Shown here: positions 10,388-22,682 of the stretch, in pieces
Numbering within the stretch: position 1 is the first letter of the stretch
Layout of the letters: each line of letters opens with the position of its first letter
Assembly: GCA_033060915.1 (NCBI GenBank)
Contig: CM065388.1
Span: 28,732,001-28,796,000, forward strand
Source: Euryodendron excelsum
Lineage: Eukaryota > Streptophyta > Magnoliopsida > Ericales > Pentaphylacaceae
Length of the DNA: 64,000 nt
Direction: 5' to 3'
Translations under genes and position numbers: made by a program
The notes under the pieces: model-generated
What the model was told of the DNA's origin: nothing
The model's input: only the letters and a program-made list of their open reading frames with translations
Database searches by the model: none

Positions 10388-13300
10388 TGTCGCACCCAGA
10401 TTTTTCACACTCGAGGAACACTCACACAGGCGGGAAAAACGTTTTACTCTCTCGTTAGAACTCACCCTCCTAGAAGAATGAGTGTGACTAGGTTTGAATT
10501 GAAAAATAGATTTGAATAAAGGGCTTTTGAAAAAAAAAATTTGGAGTCGCCACCTAACTTGATTAAGATAAGTTAGGTCACCTAAAAACTAAGAATAATC
10601 CGAAAACTACATTTAGGGTTTTTGGAAAACAATTTTGAAAATATCTCCTCAAGAGAGGGTTTTGAGGGAAACAAGTTGTTTGGCAACCTTTGAAAAATAT
10701 TTAGCCCTTTTTGATAAATAACTCCTTTTTGGTCTTTCGAAAACAGTGATTCTAGGCTCGGGGGTTGGTTACGTGTAGGGAAGACGCACTAAGCCATCAC
10801 CCTGCCCCGCCCTTTCGGTACCTACATGTCAATCTGCCCTAGATTCACCTATGAGAGTCTTTAACTAACTAATGTTCAATCCTATCCACTTTGAAAAATA
10901 ATGTTTAAAAGACATGATGCATGAGATGCAAATGAAAGATTAGAAAATTGAAATACAGATTTGGAAAAAAATTGATTTGATTTGATTTGAAAAGAAAGAG
11001 ATAGAAGTTTAAATTTGGAAACAAGATTTTGGAAATTGAAATTGAAGATTGAAAATAGAAATTTGAAATTGAAAATTTGACATAGCTATGGAATTGAAGA
11101 TTGAAGAACATTGTAGAACTGGAGATTTGAAAAATGTGGAGGAATTTGAAATTTGAAAGAAATTGTGACATTTGAAATTTGAAAAATGTTGTGACCGCAC
11201 CTATGAAGGTTGCCTACGTATCCTTTTGAAGGAATCAGGTCAGTCGTAGTTCGGACAAGAGTCCGATTAGAAATAGAAGAGTTGATTTGGAAAAGAGATT
11301 AAATTGGAAATTGAATTGGAGGATTGAGAGATTGAACTTTGATTGGAAGATTTGAAAAGATTGGTTTTGAAAGATTTGGTTTTAGGTAACCTAGACTTAA
11401 GAACTTAAAAAAGAAGAATTGGATTTGACTTGGACAGATTTTGAAAAAGAATTGACTTGAATATTAGACTTGGAAGATTGGAGAAAAATTGGAATTAGGA
11501 AAGGTTCGAATTTGGAAAGTTTCATTTTTGGAAAGTTTTATTTTTGGAAAGTTTTAAAATTAGGAAAGTGTTGTTTTAGGAAAGGTTTTGAAATAAAAAA
11601 ATGTTGAATTTAGAAATGTTTTGAATTAGGAAAAGTTTAGATTAAGAAAGGTTTAGAATTTGGAAAGTTTCAAGTTAAGAAAGTTTTGAATTTGGAAAGT
11701 TTAGAAATTTTAGAAAGATTTTAAATTAGAAAAATTTTGAAATTAAGAAAGTTTTGAAAGTTGGAAAGTTTAGAAAATAAGGAAGCTTTGAAATAGGGAA
11801 GTTTTGAAAATTGAAAAGTTTTGAGTTTAGAAAGTTTTGAAATTTGGAAAGATTTGAAATTTGAAAATTTTAAGATTTAGAAAGTTTTAGAGTTTGAATT
11901 TTAAAAAAATCTTGAAATTAGGAAGGGTTTGAATTTAGGAAAGGTTTGAAAACTTAGGTTTGAAAAGTTAAGATTTGAAAAGATGGTAGAATTAGGAAAG
12001 GGCTGAATTTTAGAATTTTAGGAAAGATTTTTATGTTCAAGTTTTGGAAACTTAAGGTTTAGGAAAGTGGAGGGTTAGGAAGGATTCGATTTAGGAAAGA
12101 TTTGAATTTTAAAATTTAAGGAAAGATTTAAAGTTTAGGTTTAGGAAACTTATGGTTTAGGAAGGTAGGAAATTAGGAAGAAGTTGAATTAGGGAAGGTT
12201 TGGATTAGGAAGGGATTAAGTTTGGCTTCTAAAAGAAAAAAGTTTGATTTTGTTTCAAAAAACGGGGGATTGGATCTAGTTTCCTAAACGGGAAGATTGG
12301 ATTTGGTCAAAGATTTGGAAAGGGAAGTTTAGAAACCCTAAATTTGGAAAACTATAGTTTTGACGTAGAAAATAGGTTTTGAAAATATGTATAGTTTTGA
12401 TGTAGAAAACAAAAGGTTTGGAAACCTAGATTTGGGGCAAAGTTTGTAAATCATGTTTTTGGAAAGAAAATTAGGATTTCCTAATTGTGAATTCTAGGGC
12501 TTGATTTAGGCTCTGAGGAAAGAGTTTTTGGAAAGTGCGTTTTTGGAAATGAAGGTTTTGGAAAGAAATCCTAGAGAGGAGTTTCTAGAGGAAAGATTTT
12601 GGAAAGAAAGTTTTTAGAAAGATTTATGGGGAAAGTTTTTCTAGGAAAGAGACCTAGTGAACGTTTTTGGAAAGTGGACTTTGAAGAGTGCGTTTTGGAA
12701 AGGAGTTGAAAAATGAGGTTTCGAAAAATAGGTTTTTGGAAAAAGTTTTTGAAAATAATTTTGGAAAGAAGAATTTTTGGGAAGTATGTTGAAAAAGAGA
12801 TTTTTAGGAAGGGATTTTTGAAAAGGGAGCTTTTTGGAAAGTATATAAAAACATCTCACTTTCCTAAAGCTATTCTAACCATAAGAAGGCTAGAACCACT
12901 TTAAGAAAGCGGTTTTGAAAATAACAAGATTTGAAAATATGGACTATATTGATCGCTTTTAATGTAACATTTTCCTAAAGCAACCCTAGCCATGGAAAGG
13001 CTAGAATCACCCTAGGATTGTGATTTTGAAAACATGTTTTTGAAAAAGAGGATTTTGATACAATTTTGAAAACGAGTTTGAAAATGATTTTGAAAACGAC
13101 TTTAAAAACAACTTTGGGAAGATGCAAGATCATGATATGCACAATGCAATTTTAGGGTCGTGAACATACAAGGTTAAGGATTCACCACATAATCAAGGGG
13201 GCCGGACCCACGTGGTCTCTGGTTAGACTAGAAGAAAGCCCCCGACACGGTAACTCTCCAATAGCCCAATCCTACACATGGACCGGGAATCCCCTTGTTT

Positions 13301-15110
13301 TAAGCATGCAAAGAAAGGGGGGAAAAGAGATGGGGGATTAAAATAGAGAAAACCCAAGTGGGTTGGAGAGAGAAGAGAGAGGGGGAAGTGCAAAACTTTA
13401 AAGAGAAAGCCTACCGCGTGTCTTGTTTATTTTGCGCGCCTTGCCTGTCTTCGGTCTTCGGTCTTTGTCTTGATCTTCGTCTTCAATCTTCAAGAGTTGT
13501 CTTCAGGCTTTAGATTGCAGCTCTTCAAGTCTTCAAAGGAGGGTTGAAGGCTAGTGTATGAGTGTATGGGGGTGTGTATGAGTGTATAGGAGGCTAGGGT
13601 TTAGTGTATGGTGGCTACGGGTTGGAAAACCTAGGGAAGCTAGGGTTTTGGAGGTGCTTGAGCTCTGTGTATCAGAATATAGGATTTTTAGACTAAGTTT
13701 ACGCATCCTTTTCATGTTGGAAGAATGCTCTGTATTTATAGAGGTTGGACAACACTAGTGCCTGTTGCAGTGGCGCCAGTTGTAGTGGCGCCAGGCCAAA
13801 CTTTACACTGGCGCCACAAGGAGTGGCGCCAGGCCATTTTTTGGCTTGGCGCCACTACTAGTGGCTCCAGCCATTTAAGAAATGTTTAAAGTCGGTAAGC
13901 AACGTATCTTTGACTAGATTTGGGCGCTTGTACTAGTGACTACCATGTAATTTTTAACCTGGCTTCACTAAGAGTGACTCTGGAAAGTCTGGGAATGATT
14001 TTGGAAGATCGAGAATGACTCGGAAGGCCAAAAAAGAGTGGGAACACTTAGAATAGTGTCCTGGAGGTATTTGACTTGAAAAGTGAGGACATGATGTGTC
14101 GGAAGAGTTGATTGGGCCTTTAGGGGTAAAACGGTCAATCGGATCAGGAAGCTGTCGGGATAGACTCAGACTATCCCGGAAGAAGACTCGAGATTTGAAA
14201 ACATTATTCAAAATGTTTCCAAAGGTTGCCGGTTTGATTCCCAGAGCCGGTATGGTCAGAAGAAGTGACCGGCCCACTAGGGGCAAAACGGTCATTTTGT
14301 ACCGGGTTTGCCGGAACTCACTCGGAATGATCCAGAAGGATAGAAGAAGGTTGATAATACTAAAAGAAGTAATCTTAGAGGATTATCGGTTTGATTCCCA
14401 GAGCCGGTGTGGTCAAAAAAGGAGACCAGCCCACCAAGGGCAAAACGGTCATTTTGCACTGGGTTTGCTAGAACTGACTCGAAATGATCCGGAAAGATAA
14501 AGGGAGGTTGAGAACACTATAAATAGGATTCTATGGAAGTTACCAAAGGGGCCCTGATCGGAACCGTCTCGAGGAATAAACTGTTTCGAGAGAGGGATTG
14601 GAAAGGGGACTTACCGTCTTCGAAAAGACGGGCCTGATTTGGAACCGTCTCGAGGAATAAACTGTCTCAAGAGAGGGATTGGAAAGGGGACTTACCGTCT
14701 GCGAAAAGATGCGCCTGATTGGAACCATCTCGAGGAATAAACTATCTCGAGAGAGGGATTGGAAAGGAGACTTACCGTCTTTGAAAAGACGCGCCTGATT
14801 GGAACCGTCTCGAGGAATAAACTGTCTCGAGAGAGGGATTGGAAAGGGGACTTACCGTCTTCGAAAAGACGTGCCTGATTTGGAACCGTCTCAAGGAATA
14901 AACTGTCTCAAGGGAGGGATTGGAAAGGACAATGCCCCTAACGGCATTTTGGTCATTTTGTCTCTATTTGGGCCTGGTGGGCCCGCAAAGCGATGAATAG
15001 ATGGGATTTGACTTAGAAAGTTGGTTTCGATTGGAATATGCCCACAATGACTTGAACACAAGTCTGGACAGAGTGTAGATTGCCGAGCGGTCAAAAATGG
15101 GGTGCTTACA
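10388..15110 (-). repeat. E1 3' LTR
   Basis: 4,723 bp. Modules on the + strand from left: terminal block (10388-11290, with GGTTGCCTACGTATCC at 11207-11222), G-poor tract reversed (about 11480-12850), stem-loops TTCTAACC...GGCTAGAA and CTAGCC...GGCTAG (about 12870-13010), leader, TATA box TATTTATA at 13733-13740, GGCGCC sites (13760-13860), 157-bp array (13975-14540) and 81-bp array (about 14560-14925). The GAGTA-type inverted repeats found in other family LTRs are absent, which marks a subfamily. A nearly identical terminal sequence is in the E1 5' LTR. Confidence 0.9.
14560..14925 (-). repeat. 81-bp tandem array in E1 3' LTR
   Basis: About 4.5 units of the family repeat. On this strand each reads GGAACCGTCTCGAGGAATAA, then ...GAGAGGGATTGGAAAGGGGAC and TTACCGTCTTCGAAAAGACG. 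The partner array in the E1 5' LTR (about 55885-56095) has only about 2.5 units, so copy number changed after insertion. Confidence 0.85.
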
Positions 15111-15130
15111 GCTGCCCCGCTTTTTCTGTC
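15111..15130 (-). other. E1 polypurine tract (PPT)
   Basis: Immediately inside the 3' LTR; on the - strand it reads GACAGAAAAAGCGGGGCAGC. The equivalent site in E2 (47157-47173) is AGAAAAAGAGGGGCAGC, so E1 has one pyrimidine interrupting the purine run. The position fits plus-strand priming next to the LTR. Confidence 0.75.
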
Positions 15131-16144
15131 TTTGCTTGTCAAAGAAAGAAAATGATAAGAGTAAGAGTCCCGTGTTAACTGCGAGGCAGTTGGAAGAACG
15201 GACATTGGAAATCTTTCGACAACGCGGGTCAAAAACGGATAGCGAGCCAAAAAAGGCCTTCAAAAATGAGATTTGGCGGAAAAAAGGGCAAAGCTGCCCA
15301 GAATTTGTAGGGAATTCATTTTGACCTAAGACTTGAGTTTTGAAATCTTGTTGGATAGAAAACTTGGAAAGATTTTGAAAAATAGCATTTTAGGAGACAT
15401 TTTGGAGGTAAGGATTTCAGAACTTTTTCGGATTTGAAAATTTTTGAGATTGACAAGGATTTAGGATGGAAAACTTCGGAACTTGATAGAAATTTTGGAA
15501 GGAAGAATTTTTTGAGTGAAACCTTGAATATTTTTAAGGATTTATTTTGTCTAAGACTCTTTTGAAAGAAAAGTTTAGGGGGAATCTTAAACCTGATTGG
15601 GAAAGGGATTTTCTTGAAGAACTGAATCAGAAAAACTTGGAGATGGATTGAAAAAAATTTGAGATCTGATTTTGAAAATGAATTTTGACCTTGATTTTTG
15701 AAGTAGAATTTGATTTTAAGAAGTTATTTTGAAGATGAACTTTTGGAAAAGAGAATCAGAAAACCTTTTGAAAACTGATTTTAGGAAGGAACTTTTAGAA
15801 GAACGAATTTTTTAACACTTTTGGAGAACAATAATAGGAAACCATAGGGAAATTCATTTTTGAAAAAAACTTTTGAAGGAAAGAAGTTAAGAAACTTTTT
15901 GAAAAATTTTTAAGGAACCTTTGAGAGTTGATTTAGAAAAGAAACTTTGAACAAAAAGTTTAAGAAACCTTTTAAGTTGGTTTGAGTAGAATTTATATGA
16001 AAGTTGTGTCATTCATTTTCATTTACATTTATATTTTATCTTTGATTATTATCATTATTAATTTTATTTTTTTGCTATTATTTCTTATCTTTTGAACTAC
16101 ATATACCATGTATTAATACCTCTTACATTGACTCACCTTTCAGG
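15131..16144. other. E1 internal, non-coding, between PPT and antisense gene
   Basis: First part (15131-15320) matches E2 at 46990-47156 reversed, including the GTTAACTGCGAGGCAGT block. The rest (15320-16000) is made of degenerate AAACTTTTGAAAAGATTTT-like repeats; the last 100 bp before 16144 is T-rich. It would be the upstream region of the antisense gene. I see no gene. Confidence 0.6.
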
Positions 16145-17210
16145 ATGGTATACGCGGGCGATGACGGTTCCGAGGGGAGCCACTACTTCAGGAAGGTGGC
16201 CCAGACAGATTTTGTCGGCAGCTCCAGCCGCTCCAAGGGTAGTCAGCACTCTGCCAATCAAGCACCTTCTAGCCAAAGTGGGAGGAGGGGAGTAGGCCTC
16301 CAATCAACCCCTTCCCTTTAGTTGAGCTAACCTTCAAGGATGAGATGGACATCGAAGTTTCCCACTTTTGACTTTTGGGATGGCCGACGCTATTTTGAGC
16401 TGACTATGGGTTTGTTATGATGGGTATCCTCTAGATGAGCAAGACATTTTTGCTGGTCCTTTAGTTGCATGGCTTCTCTTCTGTTAGTGTAGCTTGTTTT
16501 CTGATAGTGGTTCCCTTTTGGCCACCTGACCTGTCTCTCTTCCATTTTGGGGAATGTGAGCTTGCCCCTACACCCCATGAGCATGGCTTCCTCCTAGGTC
16601 TTCGGGATGGTTCAACTGACATTATGGGACCTACTTTTCCTGATGGCTGCATCACGATTGTCATTTTTCAGCTTGGGCTCCATTTTGCAGCCTTTTCTTC
16701 TGAATTGCTGCCCCAGTTTCCTTATGTCCCAATGAAGTTCTTGTTTCTCTCATTTTGAGTTTGCAACGGAGAGAGGATTGGCATGCTTCTCAAGATTGGT
16801 TAGTCTCTCGTATGGTGGCCCCAGCTTTGTTCTTCTTAAGATTATGGGTGTTTCTCCTCGAGGGCATGACGTGGTTAACTGCTGATTACGTGTACTGCTT
16901 GCCAGGATTCACGAGGGGCACCCATATGCTCCTATAGTTGTAGGGGAGGCCTTTATGAGTTTTATGAGATTCCAACAGACTGTTGACGCTCATTTTCGAG
17001 AATATGCTTTATTATTCCAGCTTTGAGCGATCAGATATTTATTCGTTACTCCCCTTTTTCAGCATACATGGTATCCCGATTTAGAAGTCATTCAATTAGG
17101 GAGGTCGAGTGTGGGTCACTGCCCCATTCTCTCTTTCTTGTCGGCCATGGAAATCTAAGCTTTTTGAGGTGTGAGCCGGTACTAGAGATATCTGAGGGGT
17201 GGCTTTAGCT
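16145..17210 (+). pseudogene. Antisense PMD-like/DUF7745-like gene of E1, broken
   Basis: Lies on the + strand, antisense to E1, just before its 3' LTR. The first ATG (16145) opens MVYAGDDGSE...TDFVGSSSRSKGS, which aligns with the N-terminus of the E2 antisense gene (MADAGDDGSE...TDSVGGSSRSRGS). After a stop near 16310, a second segment starts at 16380 (MADAILS) and matches the start of the E0 gene. The motif CELAPTPHEHGFLL follows at about 16557, then FPYVPMKFLF at 16716-16745. Segment 16755-17210 matches the E0 gene in a shortened form. At least three frameshifts and several stops break it. It joins the two start regions seen separately in E0 and E2. No catalytic function can be read from it. 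Confidence 0.6.
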
Positions 17211-17334
17211 CCTTTTTATGTTTTGCCTTGTTCATTGTTTCCTATTTGAGAGAGATAGAAAGACAAAGAGTGAGTTTTTGTGCAAAAATAGTTTAAAAAT
17301 GCCCCGATAAGGGGTATCATCATTTTTTATGATG

Positions 17335-17640
17335 ATTGCCCATGGGATTACATGCATGATCTATTTTTCATGAATGCACATGTTTATATAGGAATTGAAT
17401 CGAATGCATATCCTATTTTTTTTATGAATGCATAGGTTCACATAGAAGTGAAAATGAATGCATGTTATACTTTTGGATAATGCACATACAGGAATAGAAT
17501 TAAATGCAATGTCCCTCATTTTTGTGATGGCTGCACAGATTTATGTAAGAATTGAATTAAACACATGACCTACTTCCTTATAAATGAACAAGTTCATGCA
17601 GGAGTGCAGTTGAATGCATGAATAGATACAAACTTCGCAG
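17335..17640 (+). repeat. Degenerate ~60-bp ATGCAT-rich repeats in E1
   Basis: Phrases like GAATTGAATCGAATGCAT and TTTATGAATGCATAGGTTCA recur about every 60 bp, four to five times. It is the counterpart, reversed, of 7930-8130 in E0. It lies just after the end of the antisense gene. Confidence 0.55.
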
Positions 17641-17999
17641 GAATCTAAATGGATTTGCAGGGTATACATGTCATGGATGCAGCAGTACTACATGTATACA
17701 AGCTATTTACAAACAATGTCCCACGATTGCCCCTTGGGCCCATACTCTCAGGATTCTGTTCCTTTCTAGGATTCTGCCCCATTTAGTTTTGTCCTATTCT
17801 CATCGGGGTGTGATAGCATTTGCACCATTCTTCAGGGATCTCGATCTTTTGGTTTACTATTCTACCTTGACTTTCTACAAGGTTACTGTTTGGGATTTTT
17901 ATGATCTCACTTGGTTTTCTCTCTCAGATTTTCAAAATGCCACCATGGCTCGAGCCACAACTCGCATGCCCTTTGCAGAGCGATAAACAGCTAAGCCCT

Positions 18000-18520
18000 C
18001 AATCCGAGAAGACTTCTTTTAGGACCGTAATGTAGGCTGGGTTTAGGGGTTGTAAGAAATGAAGAGAGAATTAGGCTCAAAGATCTTCTTCTAGTGGGTT
18101 GTTTAAACCAAAACCATCTAAGCACACCTTGAAGCATGAGATTGCCCCTTGCATTCCCTTCCAGTTCTCCTTTCTTAGCCTAGTTGTCTTGGTATTGTTG
18201 AGGCTTATTTGGACTAAGGAATTTTCTTTGATCAGAGAGGACTTTAATTTGGACCGTAACGTAGGCTAGGTTAAGGGGTTTATGAATGAACGAGATATGT
18301 AGGCTCAAATTTGATGTTGTTTCTAGTAGGGTTTGGATCCGCACCATCCATGGTCGTTCTTTCAATGGGGTTTCATCCCCTGATATCCTCCTCTAGCTTC
18401 AACAACACATCCGGCTCATTTAGATCAAGCAATCTTTCTCAATCAGAGAGGACTTTCGTAGGGTTGTAATGCAGGCCATGGTTTGGGGTTTAACAAGAAA
18501 GGGTAAAGGCTCAAACCTAT
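18000..18520 (-). repeat. Three copies of a ~220-bp repeat in E1 internal region
   Basis: On the + strand the phrase GGACCGTAATGTAGGCTGGG (18022) recurs as GGACCGTAACGTAGGCTAGG (18251) and GGGTTGTAATGCAGGCCATG (18461), spacings of 229 and 210 bp, each preceded by TCAGAGAGGACTT or a variant. Same family as E0 7290-7620 and E2 43140-43430. Confidence 0.65.
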
Positions 18521-21500
18521 TACTTCTACTGGGCTTCCTTATTACCTAGGATCACCTTTGAACATATATTCTTTAAAGAGTTCACCTTTCTTGTAGTCTA
18601 AACCTTGACCTTGTAACGGAGTTGTCTGACATTTGTTCCCTGACTTTTGGCCTTTCTATATGTTCTTCAAGCTAACACAAATATATATATATATTTTCTT
18701 TTCGGCCTCCTGCCCCTTGGCAACTCTTTTTCTTTGCTGTTCTTTTTCATCTCTTTTCGTTCTTTTTATGAAGCGCACAATTTTGCAACCTTTTTTTATC
18801 CTTTGACATTTTTCTTAACAACTCAATCTAACCCATTGTGGGTGGTGATCCCTAGGTTACGGGTTTCTTTCTAGAGAAAAAGGTAATTGGCTCAACAGGT
18901 TTGACAAGGGTTGCTCTTAATTGTATGGGAAATGAAATGAAGGCCCCTCTTCATTTTGAATAAGATTGCTTGATCCATAGAGCCTTCACGTTACTTCAGC
19001 TTGATGGTCGATAACATTCTCCACCAAATCTTCTACTACCTGTCTACCCCAATGTGAGGGAATGGTTTTGGATCGGGGTTGATAAGAATAATCTTCTGCT
19101 TTCTACGAGGCACTAATGGGTTAAGCAAAAGGATTATTTTTGTGTATGGTAGTAGAATTGAGGGCTTCTAATCATTTCAAATTGAATTGCTTAGTCCATA
19201 AAGCATTTGTACAAAATTTAGACATTACTCCTACAGATGATGTGTTTTTGTCAGTGAAACCCTACATGTTCTATCAAATCAACTATTCTGTGCTCACCCC
19301 AATGTGGGGGATGGTTATAGGTTTGGGGATATCTGAAAAGAATTATGTACGGCTCTAGTGGGCTGAGCAAAGGGTAGTGTTTATTTGGGATAAGTAAAAC
19401 AATGGCTTCTCATCATTTTAGGGACTTGACTGCCCATTGCTTAGCCAGGATATTACGCAAGTGTCGCCTTTTCAATAAACTCTGCACTTCTCTATTGAGA
19501 CTGTCTTCCTCCTATCTCTCATTCTCTCTTTGTCTCTCGAAGGTTTTAACCCCTTTTAAATAGGTGGCCTATGTTACCCCATCCTTCAAGTTGAGTCATC
19601 ACTAAATGGGAAAGAATCCTTAAACGCAACAATCTTCTACAAGAGTATGAGACAAAAGGGATAAACCGGAAACTTCATCTTTTTCATTTCAAATCATGAA
19701 TGCATGGCATGTGTGTTTATTTAAATAAGATATGCAATAAAATAGACAGACAAAAAGGAAACAGATGAATTTTATGAAAACCTCCCTTTTCTTGTGGGCC
19801 TTTTGGTGAGAATCCTTAATAGGGTTTTGGGACTACATCAACCTCTTGGTCCTTCATTCATCAGGTGTATCAATGGAGGGTGAGTTCACGATATTTGTCA
19901 TGTATTTGGAAGTTAAAGGATGTGTTGTTGCAATGCACAGGTCTGACAAGACTTCGCAAATGGTGAGGTCCTCTTCTGCATGGATAATGATTGTCTTGGC
20001 ATGGCACGAGCGTAGTTGCATAGAGGTAATGTCTTGCGGATGGATGGTTAATTATTCCTTCATGTAAGTTAGACCTCCTTCAATAGCCGGGCTTATCCTT
20101 GCATGAGTTTGAATTGGGCATGATACCAAAGGGGTTTCCATAAGTTCGGTTGTGCTCTTTGACTTGAAAAAGAAAAGAAAAACAAAATGTAGTTAGCATG
20201 TGGGGTTGGGGGTTCTATACAATGCATGTCCTATGGAGGTCCCTTCTTTGAGGGAGTCTAGGAACGATGACAAGCCTATTTTGGATGTGGGGTTTTGCCC
20301 CTATTACGCAATACAACACCTCTTCGGCATAAGCCAATTAATGATTCCCTGTGTGGGCAATCCCACCTCCATGGACTGAGAGAGATTTGTGCCCCTCTCG
20401 AGATATGATTCTATACATGCCATTAATCCTTAGGGTTGAGGAACCCTTAGGAGTTTTGGTAGGTTGATTAACATAAGATTGGATTGCTCCTTTTTCTCTA
20501 CAGTTGATTAGATGCATGAGAATGAAATGGCTTGAGTTTCTTGGAACTCTTGTCTTGGAATGGATGTGGATGCATGAGCAATAAAAGAAGTGAACATGTA
20601 AGCAATATGATGATAATAAGTGAGTGATTGAGAAAACCCCCTTTCTTGTCTTGCTTTTGTCTTCGATTCTCTTAGTACTTGGAGATGAGGAGGGGGAGGG
20701 TAGAAGACAAGAAACAAAATAAGAAAAAGGAAGTTAGTGTCATCATTTGAAAATTCTTATCCAATGCATATCCTAGGGGTGCCCCTACTTGAGAGGGAAA
20801 GTAATCATGATCTATTGGCCCACTTTTGGAGATAGGGGATTTGCCCCTGTATGCAGATACCTTACCATCAAGTAGGAACCTTCAGCCATCCATGCATTCA
20901 TTCATAAAAGTAAAGAAGTACATTAAATTTTAGGTTTAAGATACAAAATAATTGAAATACATTTTAATAGGGGGAGGGGGAACATTTTCCTTTGGACTTC
21001 CACCTATCTACTTTTACAAAGGGAAAACCTAAACTACTCTTGAGTCTTCGGATTCGCCTTCGTTGGATTTGATGTCGAGGAGGTCGTTGAGAGACCTTAC
21101 TGATTGGTTGCCCCTTGTCTTCTTGGCAACCCAATCTCCATGAGCATAGAGGGATTGGGGCCTTTCTTATGGAATGAATTGAGGTGCATGCAATGAATCC
21201 TTAGAGTTATGTGGGAACCCTTAGGGTTTAGGTAAGTTTAATGCAAGGGAGAGTGACCTTGGTGTCACTCTCAAGGGGTTGATCATATGCATGAGAATGC
21301 AGTGACTTGAGTTACTTGGAACTCTTGTCTTGACATGGAATATTGAATGCATGAACATGGGTATGCAAAGAGTATAAGGAGAGAAAATGCAATAGCAAGG
21401 TAAACGTGTATGCATGAGCAATTAAACAGGCATTATAACAGTATGAATATAGTCAATATAATAGTAGGAATAGACAGGTATAAATGAAAGTAAGAGCAGT

Positions 21501-22131
21501 CGCCCTTTCCTCCGTGGTTTTGAAATGGTGCTCGTGCCTTAAATCCGGCAGAGGTTCGGCTATGCATGGTGTCTATATGAGTATGAGGTTGAGGGTTGAC
21601 TAATGCGTCCTAAAAAGGCTCGGTCCCCGGATCTTCAAACCTAGGTCCACTCCCCAAGGTGGTGCCATGATCGGTTGGTGATCCGAGCGGGGGAACCATC
21701 AAGAGGCCGTAGGCGAAGAAACTGACACAGCATCTTGCCCACAACCAATATACCGTTCCCCCTTTCTAACTAGAAAGGACGTATCAGGGTAATAATGCAA
21801 GTATGCAGAATACAAGTGCACATGCAGTGTGTGTGTGATTTTTAAAAGTAGAGGAAAGAGCCCAACAACTCCCATTCATCCTGTTCATCACATTCATGCA
21901 TAACAGTTAGTAAAATTTAAACAAAATGTGTACCTACAAAACAAAGATGCAAGTGTTAGTATGTGGATGACAAACATAATACAAGATAATATGAATAAAT
22001 GCATGTTTTTTGAAAATAATTTTGAAAATTTGGTTTTGAAAATTTAGAGTGAATAGTATTAAGCAAGTTAATTGAAGACTCTATATGGGTGAAGGGTAAA
22101 GAGACATGACTACGGCCTAACCCTCTAAGTG
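18521..22131 (-). mobile_element. E1 internal region, leader side, gag-less
   Basis: Between the 220-bp repeats and the primer-binding site there is no coding frame with retroelement similarity. Blocks match E0 (1-924 and 6000-6650) and parts of the E2 leader (38473-39870), for example the tract around 21520-21780 against 38820-39090. The gag segment of E2 (40005-41967) has no counterpart: the sequence passes from leader-type blocks (about 20000) straight to blocks that follow gag in E2 (about 19600). This looks like a deletion or replacement shared with E0. Confidence 0.65.
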
Positions 22132-22149
22132 TCCCCAGTGGAGTCGCCA
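22132..22149 (-). other. E1 primer-binding site (tRNA-Arg)
   Basis: On the - strand it reads TGGCGACTCCACTGGGGA, two bases (GC) from the LTR end. It is complementary over 18 nt to the 3' end of a plant tRNA-Arg as I remember that sequence. A tRNA-Arg primer is known for Ogre-type elements of the Tat lineage. Confidence 0.85.
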
Positions 22150-22151
22150 GC

Positions 22152-22682
22152 TGTTGCGCCCAAATTTTTCACACTCGAGGAATACTCACACAAGCGGGAA
22201 AAACGTCGTACTCTCTCATTAGAATTCAGCCTCCTACAAGAATGAGTGCGACTAGGTTTGAATTGCAAAATAGATTTGAATAAAGGGCTTTTGAAAAAAA
22301 AAATTTGGAGTCGCCACCAAACTTGATTAAGGTGAGTTAGGTCACCTAAAAACTAAGAATAATCCGGAGACTACACTTAGGGTTTTTGGAAAACGATTTT
22401 GAAAATATCTTCTCAAGAGAGGGTTTTTAGGAAAACAAGTTGTTTGGCAACCGTTGAAAAATATTTAGCCCTTTTTGAAAAATAACTCCTTTTTGGTATT
22501 TCGAAAACAATGATCCTAGGCTCGGAGGTTGGTTACGTGTAGGGAAGACACACTAAGCCATCACCCTACCCCGCCCTTTTGGTACCTACTTGTCAATCTA
22601 CCCTAGATTCACCTACAAGAGTCTTTAACTAACTAATGTTCAATCCTATCCACTTTGAAAAACAATGTTTAAAAGACATGAT
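22152..22682 (-). repeat. E1 5' LTR, first piece (terminal block)
   Basis: From TGTTGCGCCC to the E2 insertion. The last five bases, ATGAT (22678-22682), are duplicated at 52250-52254. The LTR resumes at 52255 (GCATGAGATGCAAAT), exactly as the uninterrupted E1 3' LTR reads near 10900-10935. Confidence 0.9.
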
